64,000 nucleotides of DNA from Cytobacillus gottheilii (lineage in GTDB: Bacteria > Bacillota > Bacilli > Bacillales > Cytobacillaceae). The translations under genes were made by a program, and so were the position numbers. Shown here piece by piece: positions 34,960-44,634 of this stretch (positions are counted from its first letter, which is position 1; the number at the start of each line of letters is the position of its first letter). The notes below the pieces were generated by a model that saw only the letters and a list, made by a program, of their open reading frames with translations, was not told the DNA's origin and did not search any database. Location: contig NZ_KV440945.1 in NCBI RefSeq assembly GCF_001636345.1, forward strand, positions 2,933,354-2,997,353. Direction: 5' to 3'.

Positions 34960-37900
34960 TTACTCTTTGCTTATTTCAATTAAAAGATCTCCTGTTTGAA
35001 TGGCTTCACCATTGCTAACATGAATTCCCTTTACGATTCCAGAGAATGGAGCTTGAACCGTAGTTTCCATTTTCATGGCTTCTGTAATCATTAAGTGGTC
35101 ACCTTTTTGAACTTTCGCTTCTTTTTCTACCAACACTTTAATTACAGTTCCAGGCATCGACGCACCTATGTGCTGTTCATTATGCGGATCTGCCTTTGCT
35201 TTTACAGCGATTGTTGACTTAATACTCTCATCCTTAATAATAACTTCACGCTGCTGTCCGTTTAATTCAAAATAAACAACTCTTGTTCCATCCGGCTGCG
35301 GTTCTCCTATTGAAACTAGTTTTACGATTAACGTTTTTCCAGTCTCGATTTCTACTTCGATCTCTCCCCCAAGCTCCATTCCATATAAGAATGTTGGTGT
35401 ATCCAGAACGGAAATATCACCAAACTGCTGATGCGTTTTAATATAATCCATATAGACTTTCGGATATAAAGCATATGCAATAGCATCAAAGCTTGTTACT
35501 TGACGGCCGATCTCTTTAAAGAGCTTTTCCTTCAAGGCAGGGAAATCTACATCCTCCAGCAGCTCTCCCGGTCGGACAGTAATTGCTTTTTTGTCTTTTA
35601 GGATGACTTTTTGGAGCTGTTCCGGAAATCCTCCATACGGCTGTCCCAGATACCCTTCGAAGAGCTCCACGACCGAATCTGGAAAATCCAGTGAAAGTCC
35701 TTTTGTTAAAACATCTTCTTCTGATAATTTATTTTGAACCATATATAAAGCCATATCTCCAACCACTTTGGAAGATGGTGTCACTTTAACGATATCTCCA
35801 AACATTTCGTTAACCCGTGAATACATCGTTTTTACTTCATCCCACTTATCACCAAGGCCAACACCTTTTGCCTGCTGCTGCAGATTGCTGTATTGCCCGC
35901 CAGGCATTTCATGCTCGTAAACTTCCGTATGAGGAGCTACCATGCCACTCTCAAAATCATGGTAATATTTACGGATATCTTCCCAGTAATGTGCTAATTG
36001 TTCTAACGCCTGTATGTTCATGTCAGGCATACGTTCTGTACCTTCTAATGCATAATAGAGGGAGTTTGCACTCGGCTGTGAAGTTAAGCCAGCCATAGAG
36101 CTTAAAGCAACATCAACAATGTCAACTCCTGCTTCAATCGCTTTTGCGTAAGTGAATATGCCGTTTCCGCTCGTATCATGAGTATGCAAGTGAACTGGTA
36201 TATCAATCGTTTCTTTTAACTCGGAAATAAGTGCATATGCTGATTGCGGTTTAAGTAATCCCGCCATATCCTTGATGGCTAAAATATGTGCACCCTGCTG
36301 CTCAAGCTCGCGAGCTAAGGACTTGTAGTAATTAAGGTCATATTTAGTCTTAAGCGGATTAGAAATATCCCCAGTGTAGCAAAGAGCAGCCTCTGCAATT
36401 TTACCTGTCTGCCGAACGGCATCTATTGCTACCTCCATACCCTTAACCCAATTCAAGCTGTCAAAAATACGGAATACATCAATTCCTGCATAAGCACTTT
36501 TTTCAACAAATTCTCGTATCACATTATCTGGATAGTTTTTATATCCAACTGCATTGGAAGCACGAAGCAGCATTTGCAGCAGGACATTAGGCATTTGTTC
36601 TCTTAACGTCAGCAGTCTTTCCCATGGATCTTCCTTCAAAAACCTGTACGCGACATCAAATGTGGCTCCACCCCACATTTCATAAGAGAACATATTGGGA
36701 AGAAGTTTAGCTGTCGGTTCGGCAATATGCTTTAAATCGGTTGTCCTTACACGCGTAGCAAGCAGAGATTGATGGGCATCTCTAAAAGTTGTATCCGTCA
36801 GAAGAACTTTTTGCTGTTCTTTTATCCATTTTACCAAGCCTTCAGCACCGCGTTCTTCTAAAATTTGCTTTGTGCCCTGCTGATAAGGTTCATTATGTTT
36901 TACTTTCGGGATTCTTGGTGCTTCAAAAGCAGGACGTTTGCTCTTTTCAACTCCTGGAAACCCGTTAATCGTTACATTGCCAATATAAGAAAGCATCTTT
37001 GTGCCGCGGTCTTTTCTTTTTGGAAAAATAAAAAGTTCTGGTGTCTGATCAATAAACGACGTGTCATATTCACCTTTTTGGAATTTCTGATGCTTTACAA
37101 CATTCTCAAGGAACATAATATTCGTTTTTACACCGCGAATTCGAAATTCCTGAAGATTTCGAATCATTTTTGCAGATGCCTGCTTAAATGTCATCGCATG
37201 TGTAGAAAGCTTTACAAGCAATGAATCATAGTGAGGAGTGATCACTGCTCCCTGGTATGCATTGCCGGCGTCAAGTCTGACACCAAAGCCACCGCCTGAT
37301 CGATAAGCCATTAGCTTTCCAGTGTCAGGCATAAAGTTATTGAGAGGATCTTCTGTTGTCACCCTTGACTGGATGGCAAATCCTGTAATATGTATATCGT
37401 TCTGCTGTGGGATTCCAACCGTCTCACCGTGCAAATCATGACCCTCAGCAATCATAATTTGTGATTGAACAATATCAACACCCGTAATCATTTCAGTGAT
37501 TGTATGTTCAACCTGAACACGGGGATTTACCTCAATGAAGTAAAATTTATTTCCTGAAACAAGGAATTCGACTGTTCCTGCGTTAATATAGTCAACATTT
37601 TTCATGAGCTTGACAGCAGCTTCACAAATATCATTTCTTACATTTTCGTCTAATGACACACACGGCGCTACTTCCACTACCTTTTGATGACGGCGCTGCA
37701 CGGAACAATCTCTCTCGAACAAGTGTACGATATTTCCATGCTCATCCCCAATAATCTGCACCTCAATATGTTTAGGGTTTTCGACAAACCTCTCTACATA
37801 CACTTCATCATTTCCAAAGGCAGCTTTCGCTTCTGATTTAGCACGATCGTATGCTTCTTTTACCTCGCCGGCACTTTTAACAATTCGCATCCCGCGTCCG

Positions 37901-38403
37901 CCGCCGCCTAAAGAGGCTTTAATGATAATTGGATAGCCGTGCTGCTCTCCAAAATGCTCAACTTCATCAAAGCTGGCAACTGGCCCGTCACTTCCCGGAA
38001 TGACAGGAATGCCTGCCAGCTGAGCTTGAGTTCTTGCTTTTACCTTATCGCCAAACATATCTAAGTGCCTTGAATGAGGGCCAATAAATTTAATTCCTTC
38101 TTCTTCGCAGCGCTTAGCGAACTGAATATTCTCAGATAAGAATCCATAGCCTGGGTGGATCGCATCCACATTACTTTCTTTTGCAATCTCAATAATGCCT
38201 TCAATGTCTAAATAGGCATCAATCGGTTTTTTCCCTTCTCCAACAAGGTAAGCTTCGTCTGCTTTATATCGATGATAGGAAACAGAGTCCTCTTTGGAAT
38301 AGACAGCAACTGTTCTAATATTTAGTTCGGTACAAGCCCGAAAAACACGAATAGCAATTTCTCCTCTGTTTGCCACCAAAACTTTGCGAATACGCTGATC
38401 CAT
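34960..38403 (-). CDS. pyc: Pyruvate carboxylase
   Basis: Anaplerotic enzyme: pyruvate, bicarbonate and ATP give oxaloacetate. 1147 residues in the usual order: biotin carboxylase (about 1-460, KVLVANRGEIAIRVFRAC, KASLGGGGRGMRIV), carboxyltransferase (about 530-800, LLTDTTFRDAHQSLLATR, HLHTHDTSGNG), the linker/tetramerisation region, and a biotinyl domain with EAMKM (biotin Lys about 1111). I start at the ATG giving MDQRIRKVLVANRG; the in-frame GTG three codons upstream is part of the GGGGTG site. Usually activated by acetyl-CoA, which links it to the pdh genes in this window. Confidence 0.98.
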   Translation of the reverse strand: MDQRIRKVLVANRGEIAIRVFRACTELNIRTVAVYSKEDSVSYHRYKADEAYLVGEGKKPIDAYLDIEGIIEIAKESNVDAIHPGYGFLSENIQFAKRCEEEGIKFIGPHSRHLDMFGDKVKARTQAQLAGIPVIPGSDGPVASFDEVEHFGEQHGYPIIIKASLGGGGRGMRIVKSAGEVKEAYDRAKSEAKAAFGNDEVYVERFVENPKHIEVQIIGDEHGNIVHLFERDCSVQRRHQKVVEVAPCVSLDENVRNDICEAAVKLMKNVDYINAGTVEFLVSGNKFYFIEVNPRVQVEHTITEMITGVDIVQSQIMIAEGHDLHGETVGIPQQNDIHITGFAIQSRVTTEDPLNNFMPDTGKLMAYRSGGGFGVRLDAGNAYQGAVITPHYDSLLVKLSTHAMTFKQASAKMIRNLQEFRIRGVKTNIMFLENVVKHQKFQKGEYDTSFIDQTPELFIFPKRKDRGTKMLSYIGNVTINGFPGVEKSKRPAFEAPRIPKVKHNEPYQQGTKQILEERGAEGLVKWIKEQQKVLLTDTTFRDAHQSLLATRVRTTDLKHIAEPTAKLLPNMFSYEMWGGATFDVAYRFLKEDPWERLLTLREQMPNVLLQMLLRASNAVGYKNYPDNVIREFVEKSAYAGIDVFRIFDSLNWVKGMEVAIDAVRQTGKIAEAALCYTGDISNPLKTKYDLNYYKSLARELEQQGAHILAIKDMAGLLKPQSAYALISELKETIDIPVHLHTHDTSGNGIFTYAKAIEAGVDIVDVALSSMAGLTSQPSANSLYYALEGTERMPDMNIQALEQLAHYWEDIRKYYHDFESGMVAPHTEVYEHEMPGGQYSNLQQQAKGVGLGDKWDEVKTMYSRVNEMFGDIVKVTPSSKVVGDMALYMVQNKLSEEDVLTKGLSLDFPDSVVELFEGYLGQPYGGFPEQLQKVILKDKKAITVRPGELLEDVDFPALKEKLFKEIGRQVTSFDAIAYALYPKVYMDYIKTHQQFGDISVLDTPTFLYGMELGGEIEVEIETGKTLIVKLVSIGEPQPDGTRVVYFELNGQQREVIIKDESIKSTIAVKAKADPHNEQHIGASMPGTVIKVLVEKEAKVQKGDHLMITEAMKMETTVQAPFSGIVKGIHVSNGEAIQTGDLLIEISKE

Positions 38404-38445
38404 AAAAAACACCCCGACTTTGTTATAGTTTTCTTATGATTTATT

Positions 38446-39648
38446 TTACTTGCGCCCGATAGAAGCACCGCTAGAATATAGCGGAGCACTTTCAGGCACA
38501 GGGTTTTCAGCTTTATGTTTATATTTTTCTTCATATTTTACAAACATTGATACATTTAAAAGGACACCAATTGCAATAGACATTTGCAGCAGTGAAGAAC
38601 CACCATAACTTATAAACGGCAAAGTAACACCTGTTAGCGGGATCACCCCAGAAATGCCTGCTAAGTTTATAAACGCCTGAATTCCAATCATGCTTGAAAT
38701 CCCGATCGCAAGCAGACTTCCAAATGGATCTTTGCATTTCATTCCTATGTAATAGCCCCTCAGAACGATATACCCTAAACCCAGCAGCACAAAACTAACA
38801 CCAAAAATGCCTAACTCTTCAGCAATGACTGCCATAATAAAATCAGTATGCACCTCTGGTAAATAGCCTAATTTTTGCACACTCTCACCTAAACCCAGAC
38901 CTTTTAATCCGCCCATTCCTAAAGATATAAAAGAGTTTGAGAGCTGGTAGCCGTGTTCGGATCCAAATGGATCAATGAAGGCTTCAAATCTGCCAAGTCT
39001 TTTTTCAGAGAATATTTTTTCTCTAAGCAACAGGACGATCGGCACTAAAATGGAGATGCCGATTAAGCCAAGTTTAAAAATATTTTTGTAATTCATGCCA
39101 GAAGCAAAAATAATTGTGGCAGCAATTAAAAAGATGATTGCTGCTGTACCAAAATCAGGCTGCACTGCAATTAACATACAAACCAGTATTAAATAAGCAA
39201 GCGGCGGTGCTACCCCGCGGTTGAACTCATTTATGTAAGGCTGCTTTTTTGCATAAACAGCTGCCAGGTAGATAATGACACTTAGTTTGACAAATTCTGC
39301 CGGCTGCAGACTCCGTGTTCCTACTTCAAACCAGCTCAGTGCATTTCCTGCAACAGTTCCAATTATGAAGAGGCCGGATAGCCCAATAATTGATAAAAAC
39401 ACCATTGGAACAAGAATCTTATTGCTCATAAGTGCTTTGTATGGAAATAAAGCTACAACAATGAGCACAAAAGCAGAGATGATTAAGTTCGTTTTTTGTT
39501 TTTCATAGAAAAAATCGCTAGACTGCCCATAATATTGGACTGCCATGACCATACTTGAACTGTAAACCATTACGAGACCAAATATACAGAGCAGCACAAC
39601 CACAGCTAGTAGAGTGTAATCATAAGATTTTAATATTTTTTTAAACAT
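38446..39648 (-). CDS. ftsW: SEDS family peptidoglycan glycosyltransferase FtsW
   Basis: Lipid II-polymerising partner of the septal class B PBP. 400 residues with ten membrane segments. Conserved pieces are SLQPAEFVKLSVIIYLA (about 136-152), AVQPDFGTAAI (about 184-194) and GVTLPFISYGGSSLL near the C-terminus. I start at MFKKILKSYDYTLL after AAGGGAAGAGGA; an ATG 24 codons earlier gives an unconserved tail. Its neighbours ylaN and pyc match B. subtilis. Septal partner pbpB lies at the other end of the window. Confidence 0.94.
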   Translation of the reverse strand: MFKKILKSYDYTLLAVVVLLCIFGLVMVYSSSMVMAVQYYGQSSDFFYEKQKTNLIISAFVLIVVALFPYKALMSNKILVPMVFLSIIGLSGLFIIGTVAGNALSWFEVGTRSLQPAEFVKLSVIIYLAAVYAKKQPYINEFNRGVAPPLAYLILVCMLIAVQPDFGTAAIIFLIAATIIFASGMNYKNIFKLGLIGISILVPIVLLLREKIFSEKRLGRFEAFIDPFGSEHGYQLSNSFISLGMGGLKGLGLGESVQKLGYLPEVHTDFIMAVIAEELGIFGVSFVLLGLGYIVLRGYYIGMKCKDPFGSLLAIGISSMIGIQAFINLAGISGVIPLTGVTLPFISYGGSSLLQMSIAIGVLLNVSMFVKYEEKYKHKAENPVPESAPLYSSGASIGRK

Positions 39649-39866
39649 TGGTCCTCTTCCCTTATTTTCTAGGTTGTCATAGTTATTCGACTTAAGTGTA
39701 GGATTTCCTGCCTGCATCATGAGAAGAGAGCAAAAACTAGCAATTCTGTTCTCTTTTAATGTAACATACTAATTAATAATATTCTATAATAATGTCATAC
39801 TATTTAAGTTTACTGTTACAAAAAACTAACTGGGAAATACAGTGTTTTTTAAAAAGTTGCAGGTGT

Positions 39867-39900
39867 AAAAAAACTCAAACATCACAATGAATGTTTGAGT
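39867..39900 (-). terminator. Terminator of ylaN
   Basis: ACTCAAACAT pairs with ATGTTTGAGT around eight bases, with TTTTTTT following on the minus strand. Confidence 0.9.
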
Positions 39901-39908
39901 TCTTTCAG

Positions 39909-40193
39909 TTATTTTTTAACTGATGCTTCATGCAGAGCTGATAGCTCACGTTCTAATTCACCAAGTATAGCTTTCCCTTCCTGATCGTCTATTAAGCCTA
40001 AACGGACAGCAAAATCTATCTCTCGAGATAAGCCAAACATCTGCGTGTCAAGAACTTCCTCATACAAAGGGCACTGAGGCATTGTTAAATTGTCCATTTG
40101 GACCTTAATTAGTTTTAATATTTTATCAGCATCTGCTTTAAGCAGTGCATTAGCTTTCTCTTTATGATCCATAATCATTTCAGAAGCCAACAT
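39909..40193 (-). CDS. ylaN: YlaN (DUF1507), iron-responsive Fur partner
   Basis: 94 residues, almost identical in pattern to B. subtilis Yla[44 protein letters not shown]-type core (quoted in part from about 26-68). YlaN is conditionally essential at low iron and has been shown to bind iron and interact with Fur. Start uncertain: ATG at this end or the next codon TTG, which would give MASE as in B. subtilis; both sit near GGGGGGA. Single gene. Confidence 0.93.
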   Translation of the reverse strand: MLASEMIMDHKEKANALLKADADKILKLIKVQMDNLTMPQCPLYEEVLDTQMFGLSREIDFAVRLGLIDDQEGKAILGELERELSALHEASVKK

Positions 40194-40264
40194 CAATCCC
40201 CCCGTTTCCGAGCGACTATCCTATCTATAAATTCTATACTTAACCTATAAAAAAAGCAAGAATA

Positions 40265-40330
40265 ATACGGACAAGCTTCCGTTAATTTGTCTTAAAAATT
40301 TATATAGTCTCAAATAAGCGGATTAAACAC
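40265..40330. repeat. Partial copy of the AAGCGGA..TCCGCTT repeat family
   Basis: Contains ATACGGACAAGCTTCCGTTAATTTG and, 25 bases on, AAATAAGCGGATTAAAC. These are the same half-palindrome units that build the block at 3808-4003. Located between ylaN and ylaL. Confidence 0.5.
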
Positions 40331-40435
40331 TTGAATCTTTCAACTTTCCTGCCAATTTGAAAAAATGACAATAAAAGAAATTAGGGGTATAATTTTATCC
40401 ATATGTAAGCGCTGAACAACTGGGAGGGAATTGTA

Positions 40436-40933
40436 ATGGAAAATATTATATCAATTAGCGGAAATGTAAAATTTCCGATAACATTAGATCCAGGTGTTTG
40501 GATCTTTGATGACCGCCGCGTGGATTTAAATACATATTTTGATGAAGCCATTGAAAAAACGGATGCACTGGAAGAATACACCAAGTCTATTTCAAAGCAT
40601 TGGGACAGAGAAATCATGGAAGGTGCCATTTATCCGCCTACACTAAAATCAGAAAAAAAGTTTGAAAAAGAAAAAGTTTTGACTGGCACCTTCGGCATTC
40701 CGTTAGCCCCATTTATTAAAAACGCAGAGCCTTATGAAGATGCTTCAAGTGTCATTATAATCAGCCGTAACGGAGAAGAGCAAGTGTCTTTAGAAGATGC
40801 AATGGGTATGATTCTCGGATTTTCAAAAGAAGGAAAGCCATTGAAGGAAGACGGACCTATTCATGCTTATTTTGGTGATGGCAGCAATTCTAATAGTCCA
40901 TTTAAAAACATTTCATCATTCCAAATTAAGTAG
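40436..40933 (+). CDS. ylaL: YlaL family protein (function unknown)
   Basis: 165 residues, soluble. Segments ITLDPGVWIFDDRRVDL (about 15-31), EIMEGAIYPPTLKSEKK and GTFGIPLAPFIKNAEP look like a conserved Bacillus family with no assigned biochemical role. The position between ylaK and ylaN is that of ylaL in B. subtilis, on which the symbol rests. GGGAGGG precedes the ATG by about eight bases. Single gene ending in a strong terminator shared with ylaK. Confidence 0.78.
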   Translation: MENIISISGNVKFPITLDPGVWIFDDRRVDLNTYFDEAIEKTDALEEYTKSISKHWDREIMEGAIYPPTLKSEKKFEKEKVLTGTFGIPLAPFIKNAEPYEDASSVIIISRNGEEQVSLEDAMGMILGFSKEGKPLKEDGPIHAYFGDGSNSNSPFKNISSFQIK

Positions 40934-40956
40934 CTCCAGCAAAGGAGAATCACTAA

Positions 40957-41005
40957 AAATCATGTCAAAAAGGCAAAAGCAGCCCTTTTTGACATGATTT
41001 TTTTT
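40957..41005. terminator. Bidirectional terminator between ylaL and ylaK
   Basis: AAATCATGTCAAAAAGG pairs with CCTTTTTGACATGATTT around about 11 bases, followed by T on the plus strand. It touches the ylaK stop. Confidence 0.9.
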
Positions 41006-42332
41006 AGAGCAAATCGGCAGCCAGCTGAGCCAGACCAGATCTTTCTCCCTTCACGAGTTTTACATGACCAGAAACTGTCTGATCTTTAAAACGCTCCAGC
41101 ACATAGGTTAATCCGTTATTATATGCATCTAAATATGGATGATCAATTTGCTCAGGATCCCCCATTAGGACAATTTTACTTCCTTCCCCTACTCTTGTAA
41201 GAATCGTTTTTACTTCATGCTTGGTTAAATTTTGCGCTTCGTCAATAATAATGTATTGATCTGGAATACTTCTCCCGCGGATGTATGTCAGTGCTTCCAC
41301 TTCAATTGAACCCATTCCCGCCAAAATGGCATCGAGCTCACCTGGCTTTTTGACGTTAAATAAATATTCCAGATTATCGTAAATCGGCTGCATCCAAGGT
41401 CTTAACTTTTCTTCCTTTTCTCCTGGCAAAAATCCTAAATCCTTGCCAACTGGAACAATGGGCCTAGCAACAAGAAGTTTTTTAAAGTGGCCATAGTCCT
41501 CTGTTTGCATTAGTCCCGCAGCAAGCGCTAATAATGTCTTTCCTGTTCCCGCTTTTCCAATAAGAGTAATCAGCGGAATATCTTTTTTCAGCAGCAATTC
41601 CAAAGCCATTGTCTGCTGTACGTTTCGCGGCTTAATTCCCCATATATGTTCAAAGTCAAAAATCAGCTTTTTAACTTTTTTGCCAGAAGAATCAACCATC
41701 CCAAGTGCTGATGAAGAAGATCCCAACGCATCCTTCATAACCAGAAATTGATTTGGGTAGAAGGGATGATTCACAATATCTGCAAGTAATAGCTCACCTT
41801 TTTCATAAAACTTATTCAACTCTTCCTTTTGTACATATACCTCTAAAAACCCAGTATAAATATGGTCGTTTTCAATTACCCGATCACTTAAGAAATCTTC
41901 GCTCATTAAACCAATTGCATCAGCCTTTACACGAACCAATGCGTCCTTGCTTACCAGGATCACAGGTTTGCCGTTTCCTTTTGTTTCTTCTTCAAGAGAG
42001 AGATTTTTGGCAACAGCTAATATGCGGTTATCATTTGTTTTTTCTACAAAAATTTCTTGAAGCTGATGAAATGATCTGTGATTTAATTCAATTCGAAGGC
42101 TTCCGCCGTTTTCGAGCGGAATTTTCTCATGAAGCTTGCCATTTAATCTCATGCTGTCTATGAGCCTCGATACCTGCCTTGCATTCCTGCCTATTTCGTC
42201 CATATATCTTTTTTTAGAATCGACTTCTTCTAAAACGACTGCTGGAATAACCACCTCATTTTCTTCAAAAGAATAAATGGAAAATGGGTCTTGCAACAAG
42301 ACATTTGTATCTAACACATAAATTTTTCTCAA
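41004..42332 (-). CDS. ylaK: PhoH2-type PIN-PhoH ATPase/ribonuclease YlaK
   Basis: 442 residues: N-terminal PIN nuclease domain (about 1-140, KIYVLDTNVLLQDP with the first Asp) and C-terminal PhoH ATPase (about 230-440). Walker A is LIGKAGTGKTLLALA and Walker B is YIIIDEAQNLT; VARPIVPVGKDLGFLPG is the PhoH signature. Such fusions act as RNA helicase/RNase in mycobacteria; the role in Bacillus is not settled. The start is TTG, eight bases after CAGGAGG; an upstream in-frame ATG adds a non-PIN extension. Confidence 0.93.
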   Translation of the reverse strand: MRKIYVLDTNVLLQDPFSIYSFEENEVVIPAVVLEEVDSKKRYMDEIGRNARQVSRLIDSMRLNGKLHEKIPLENGGSLRIELNHRSFHQLQEIFVEKTNDNRILAVAKNLSLEEETKGNGKPVILVSKDALVRVKADAIGLMSEDFLSDRVIENDHIYTGFLEVYVQKEELNKFYEKGELLLADIVNHPFYPNQFLVMKDALGSSSSALGMVDSSGKKVKKLIFDFEHIWGIKPRNVQQTMALELLLKKDIPLITLIGKAGTGKTLLALAAGLMQTEDYGHFKKLLVARPIVPVGKDLGFLPGEKEEKLRPWMQPIYDNLEYLFNVKKPGELDAILAGMGSIEVEALTYIRGRSIPDQYIIIDEAQNLTKHEVKTILTRVGEGSKIVLMGDPEQIDHPYLDAYNNGLTYVLERFKDQTVSGHVKLVKGERSGLAQLAADLL

Positions 42333-42565
42333 TCCCGATGCCTCCTGCCCTCGTAGCCATAGTATTGTGCAATATGTTTTGCAGATCCCATTCACACTTC
42401 TTGCTGGAAAAAGGAATGGGACAAATTGAACTTTGGTAAACTATATGTTTTTCTGCATAAAGATAGAAGATATTTTACACAATAATCAAGAAAGGTTCAG
42501 ATTAAATCAGGCTTATTTCACCCATAACTAAATATGGTCTAATTCTAACATTGGAGGTAAAGGTA

Positions 42566-43207
42566 ATGAGGTATATTCTTTTTTTACTATTTGCCAGTCT
42601 TTTATTAACTGGATGCGGAATGAATAATAACCAAAATAATGCTTCTGGTCTAAACCAAAATACTGGTCAAAATGCAATAAATGTTCGGAACAGCACCATA
42701 CAGGAAACAGATCGTCAGACAGGGCAGGAAATCTCTAAACACCTTGTCGATCTGGCTACAAGCTTACCTAACGTAAACGATGCAACCGCCATCGTCCTTG
42801 GCCAGTACGCAATCGTTGGGATTGATGTTAATCAGGATCTTGATCGTTCTGAAGTTGGTTCGATTAAATTTTCAGTTGCTGAAAGTTTAAAAAAAGATCC
42901 GCATGGTGCAAGAGCACTGGTAGTAGCTGACCCAGATATTAATGCCCGCTTGCGTGAGATTAGAGATGATATTGGAGCTGGCCGGCCGCTTCAGGGCATC
43001 ATGAATGAATTAGCAGATGTTTCCGGCAGATTAATACCTGAAGTACCGGCAGATATGGTTGATCCGAATCCGCGCAACGCTACTGAAGAGCCGGATAAAA
43101 GACTTAATAATAATCAAGAACAAAAATTAGAACAGAAACAGCAGGAACAATCTAATCATTACAAAAACGGAAAAGAATCTAAGAACAGCAATAATGAAAA
43201 TAACTAG
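42566..43207 (+). CDS. ylaJ: YhcN/YlaJ family sporulation lipoprotein
   Basis: 213 residues. Signal peptide with lipobox LLTGC (Cys about 17), an Asn/Gln-rich linker, a BON-like core (NVNDATAIVLGQYAIVGIDV, about 71-90; HGARALVVADPDINARL, about 114-130) and a Gln/Asn/Lys-rich tail. YlaJ/YhcN proteins occur in the inner spore membrane and affect germination. The ATG is set by TTGGAGGT; the TTG of that site is not used. Divergent from ylaK. Confidence 0.9.
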   Translation: MRYILFLLFASLLLTGCGMNNNQNNASGLNQNTGQNAINVRNSTIQETDRQTGQEISKHLVDLATSLPNVNDATAIVLGQYAIVGIDVNQDLDRSEVGSIKFSVAESLKKDPHGARALVVADPDINARLREIRDDIGAGRPLQGIMNELADVSGRLIPEVPADMVDPNPRNATEEPDKRLNNNQEQKLEQKQQEQSNHYKNGKESKNSNNENN

Positions 43208-43246
43208 GTATCATTTAACATGACAAAAAGAATCCGACGATAAAAA

Positions 43247-43316
43247 GAAAAAGCTTATGTATGGAATTTTAGACTCCTTTTGTAAGGAATTCAGAATTCC
43301 GGCCTAAGCTTTTTTC
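43247..43316. terminator. Bidirectional terminator after ylaJ
   Basis: Outer stem AAAAAGCTTA/TAAGCTTTTTT encloses a second hairpin, GGAATTC-a-GAATTCC. It overlaps the stop of the convergent gene. Confidence 0.65.
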
Positions 43317-43759
43317 ATTGCATCCATGACCTGATCATCCAGCCGGGAAGCTGCTTCCAGATCATATGTCTTATCATAATGAGGCTGTACTGTCATTTTC
43401 GCTCCGTAGAACATCACATCCCTAACCTCATCAATTCGCATTGAAACCAGTGTCAGTTTTAACGGCAGATGATTAAGAACATCTTCTTTAATGATCGTGT
43501 TTCCAGCTATTGAATAAGCAGATTCATCAGCAATAATGTGAACAATGACCTGATTATTCTCTTTTATGTTCTGAATGATCCTCGAATGGCTTTCAACTGC
43601 AAAATAAATTGTTTTTTCATTCTTTGCCATTATCCACGATAAGGCATGTACATTTGGGCCGCCTGTCTCATAATCAACTGTTGCCAAAGTAACAAAACGC
43701 TCCTTTTGCATTTCTTTGAACAGCGGCTCTGTCAATTGATTTTCAACTCTGTTAGCCAT
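43304..43759 (-). CDS. Pyridoxamine 5'-phosphate oxidase-like flavin-binding protein
   Basis: 151 residues with the split-barrel fold of FMN-binding PNPOx-like proteins: ERFVTLATVDYETGGPNVHALSWI (about 20-43), TIYFAVESHSRIIQNIKENNQV (about 50-71) and MTVQPHYD late. The fold suggests a small FMN-dependent oxidoreductase, but the substrate is unknown. AGAGGAGGTG precedes the ATG. Transcribed alone between ylaJ and ylaI; not part of the B. subtilis yla order that I recall. Confidence 0.75.
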   Translation of the reverse strand: MANRVENQLTEPLFKEMQKERFVTLATVDYETGGPNVHALSWIMAKNEKTIYFAVESHSRIIQNIKENNQVIVHIIADESAYSIAGNTIIKEDVLNHLPLKLTLVSMRIDEVRDVMFYGAKMTVQPHYDKTYDLEAASRLDDQVMDAMKKA

Positions 43760-43961
43760 GATGAAGGCACCTCCTCTTTATCACTATCATAGTATGTTTT
43801 TAATACTTGTTTCAACTTTCACCCCTTTTTCAAAAGGAACCGCCAAGGACGTGTAACCACTTTATTACTTCCATCCCCTCTTTTGCTGAGATAATTAAAT
43901 TCGAAACAGAAGTTGTGTTATATTATAATAAAAGAAAGAACTATTAACTGAGGTGTAATAT

Positions 43962-44162
43962 ATGCGAGTTAAATGTGTACTATGTGATAAAATAGAATCC
44001 ATTCCAAACGATTCTGCTGAGGCGAAAAGATTACGCAATCGCCCTATTCATACATATATGTGTAAAGTTTGTGAGGACCGCATTGCAGAAAGAACAAAGC
44101 AGCGTGCTGCCACGGGGAATTTCAGGCTTTATAAAAGCCCTAAAAGTGATGATGAATGGTAG
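43962..44162 (+). CDS. ylaI: YlaI family zinc-ribbon-like protein (DUF2197)
   Basis: 66 residues, typical of the family. Two CxxC pairs (CVLCDK at about 5-8 and CKVCEDR at about 34-37) probably bind zinc, with a basic helix RIAERTKQRAATG after them. Function unknown. GAGGTG lies about nine bases before the ATG. Ends in a strong bidirectional terminator. Confidence 0.9.
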   Translation: MRVKCVLCDKIESIPNDSAEAKRLRNRPIHTYMCKVCEDRIAERTKQRAATGNFRLYKSPKSDDEW

Positions 44163-44230
44163 ATCGATCTAAAAACCCAAACTTCTAACAGATTCCAATC
44201 CAACGGAGTAGGATTGAATGAAGAGGGTAT

Positions 44231-44268
44231 CAAAAAAGCCAGACGCTTATAGCGTCTGGCTTTTTTTA
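44231..44268. terminator. Bidirectional terminator between ylaI and ylaH
   Basis: AAAAAAGCCAGACGC pairs with GCGTCTGGCTTTTTT around TTATA. Confidence 0.95.
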
Positions 44269-44298
44269 AAAATCAATGCATCATAGCTGAAAATACAA

Positions 44299-44610
44299 TT
44301 ATTCTGCACTGGCTTGCTGCTTCTTTTCCTGATGGAGCCTAATTTTATAAATAATTAAAATTAAGGCAGCAACCACAAGGCCTTCTGCAACAGGCAGGAA
44401 AACACCTAAAAAGGTAAGCAGGGTACAGCCGAGGATCAGAAATGAGTAAATCACAACTGATTTCCCCAGAGGAAGTTTTTTTGCAAAGCCTAGCTTAAAG
44501 ACTAAAATCGATAAGAGGACTATTGTAATATACAAAAGCCACATACCTAAATCAGGGTTTTCATGGACTTTAAATAGAGCTGCGAAAAAAGATAATCTTT
44601 CTTCAACCAT
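44299..44610 (-). CDS. ylaH: YlaH-like membrane protein
   Basis: 103 residues with three membrane segments (about 22-41, 50-68, 70-88) and a basic C-terminus. [32 protein letters not shown] (in part) matches the YlaH-like family. Function unknown. GGGGGGCGAG precedes the ATG. Follows typA by 24 bases and is probably cotranscribed with it. Confidence 0.88.
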   Translation of the reverse strand: MVEERLSFFAALFKVHENPDLGMWLLYITIVLLSILVFKLGFAKKLPLGKSVVIYSFLILGCTLLTFLGVFLPVAEGLVVAALILIIYKIRLHQEKKQQASAE

Positions 44611-44634
44611 AACTTCTCGCCCCCCTCATAAAGC

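Noticed and set aside
40961-40996. Eleven-codon frame MSKRQKQPFLT after ylaL with an AAAGGAG upstream
   Set aside because: It lies entirely inside the terminator hairpin and the spacing to the site is about 15 bases; best seen as a by-product of the stem.
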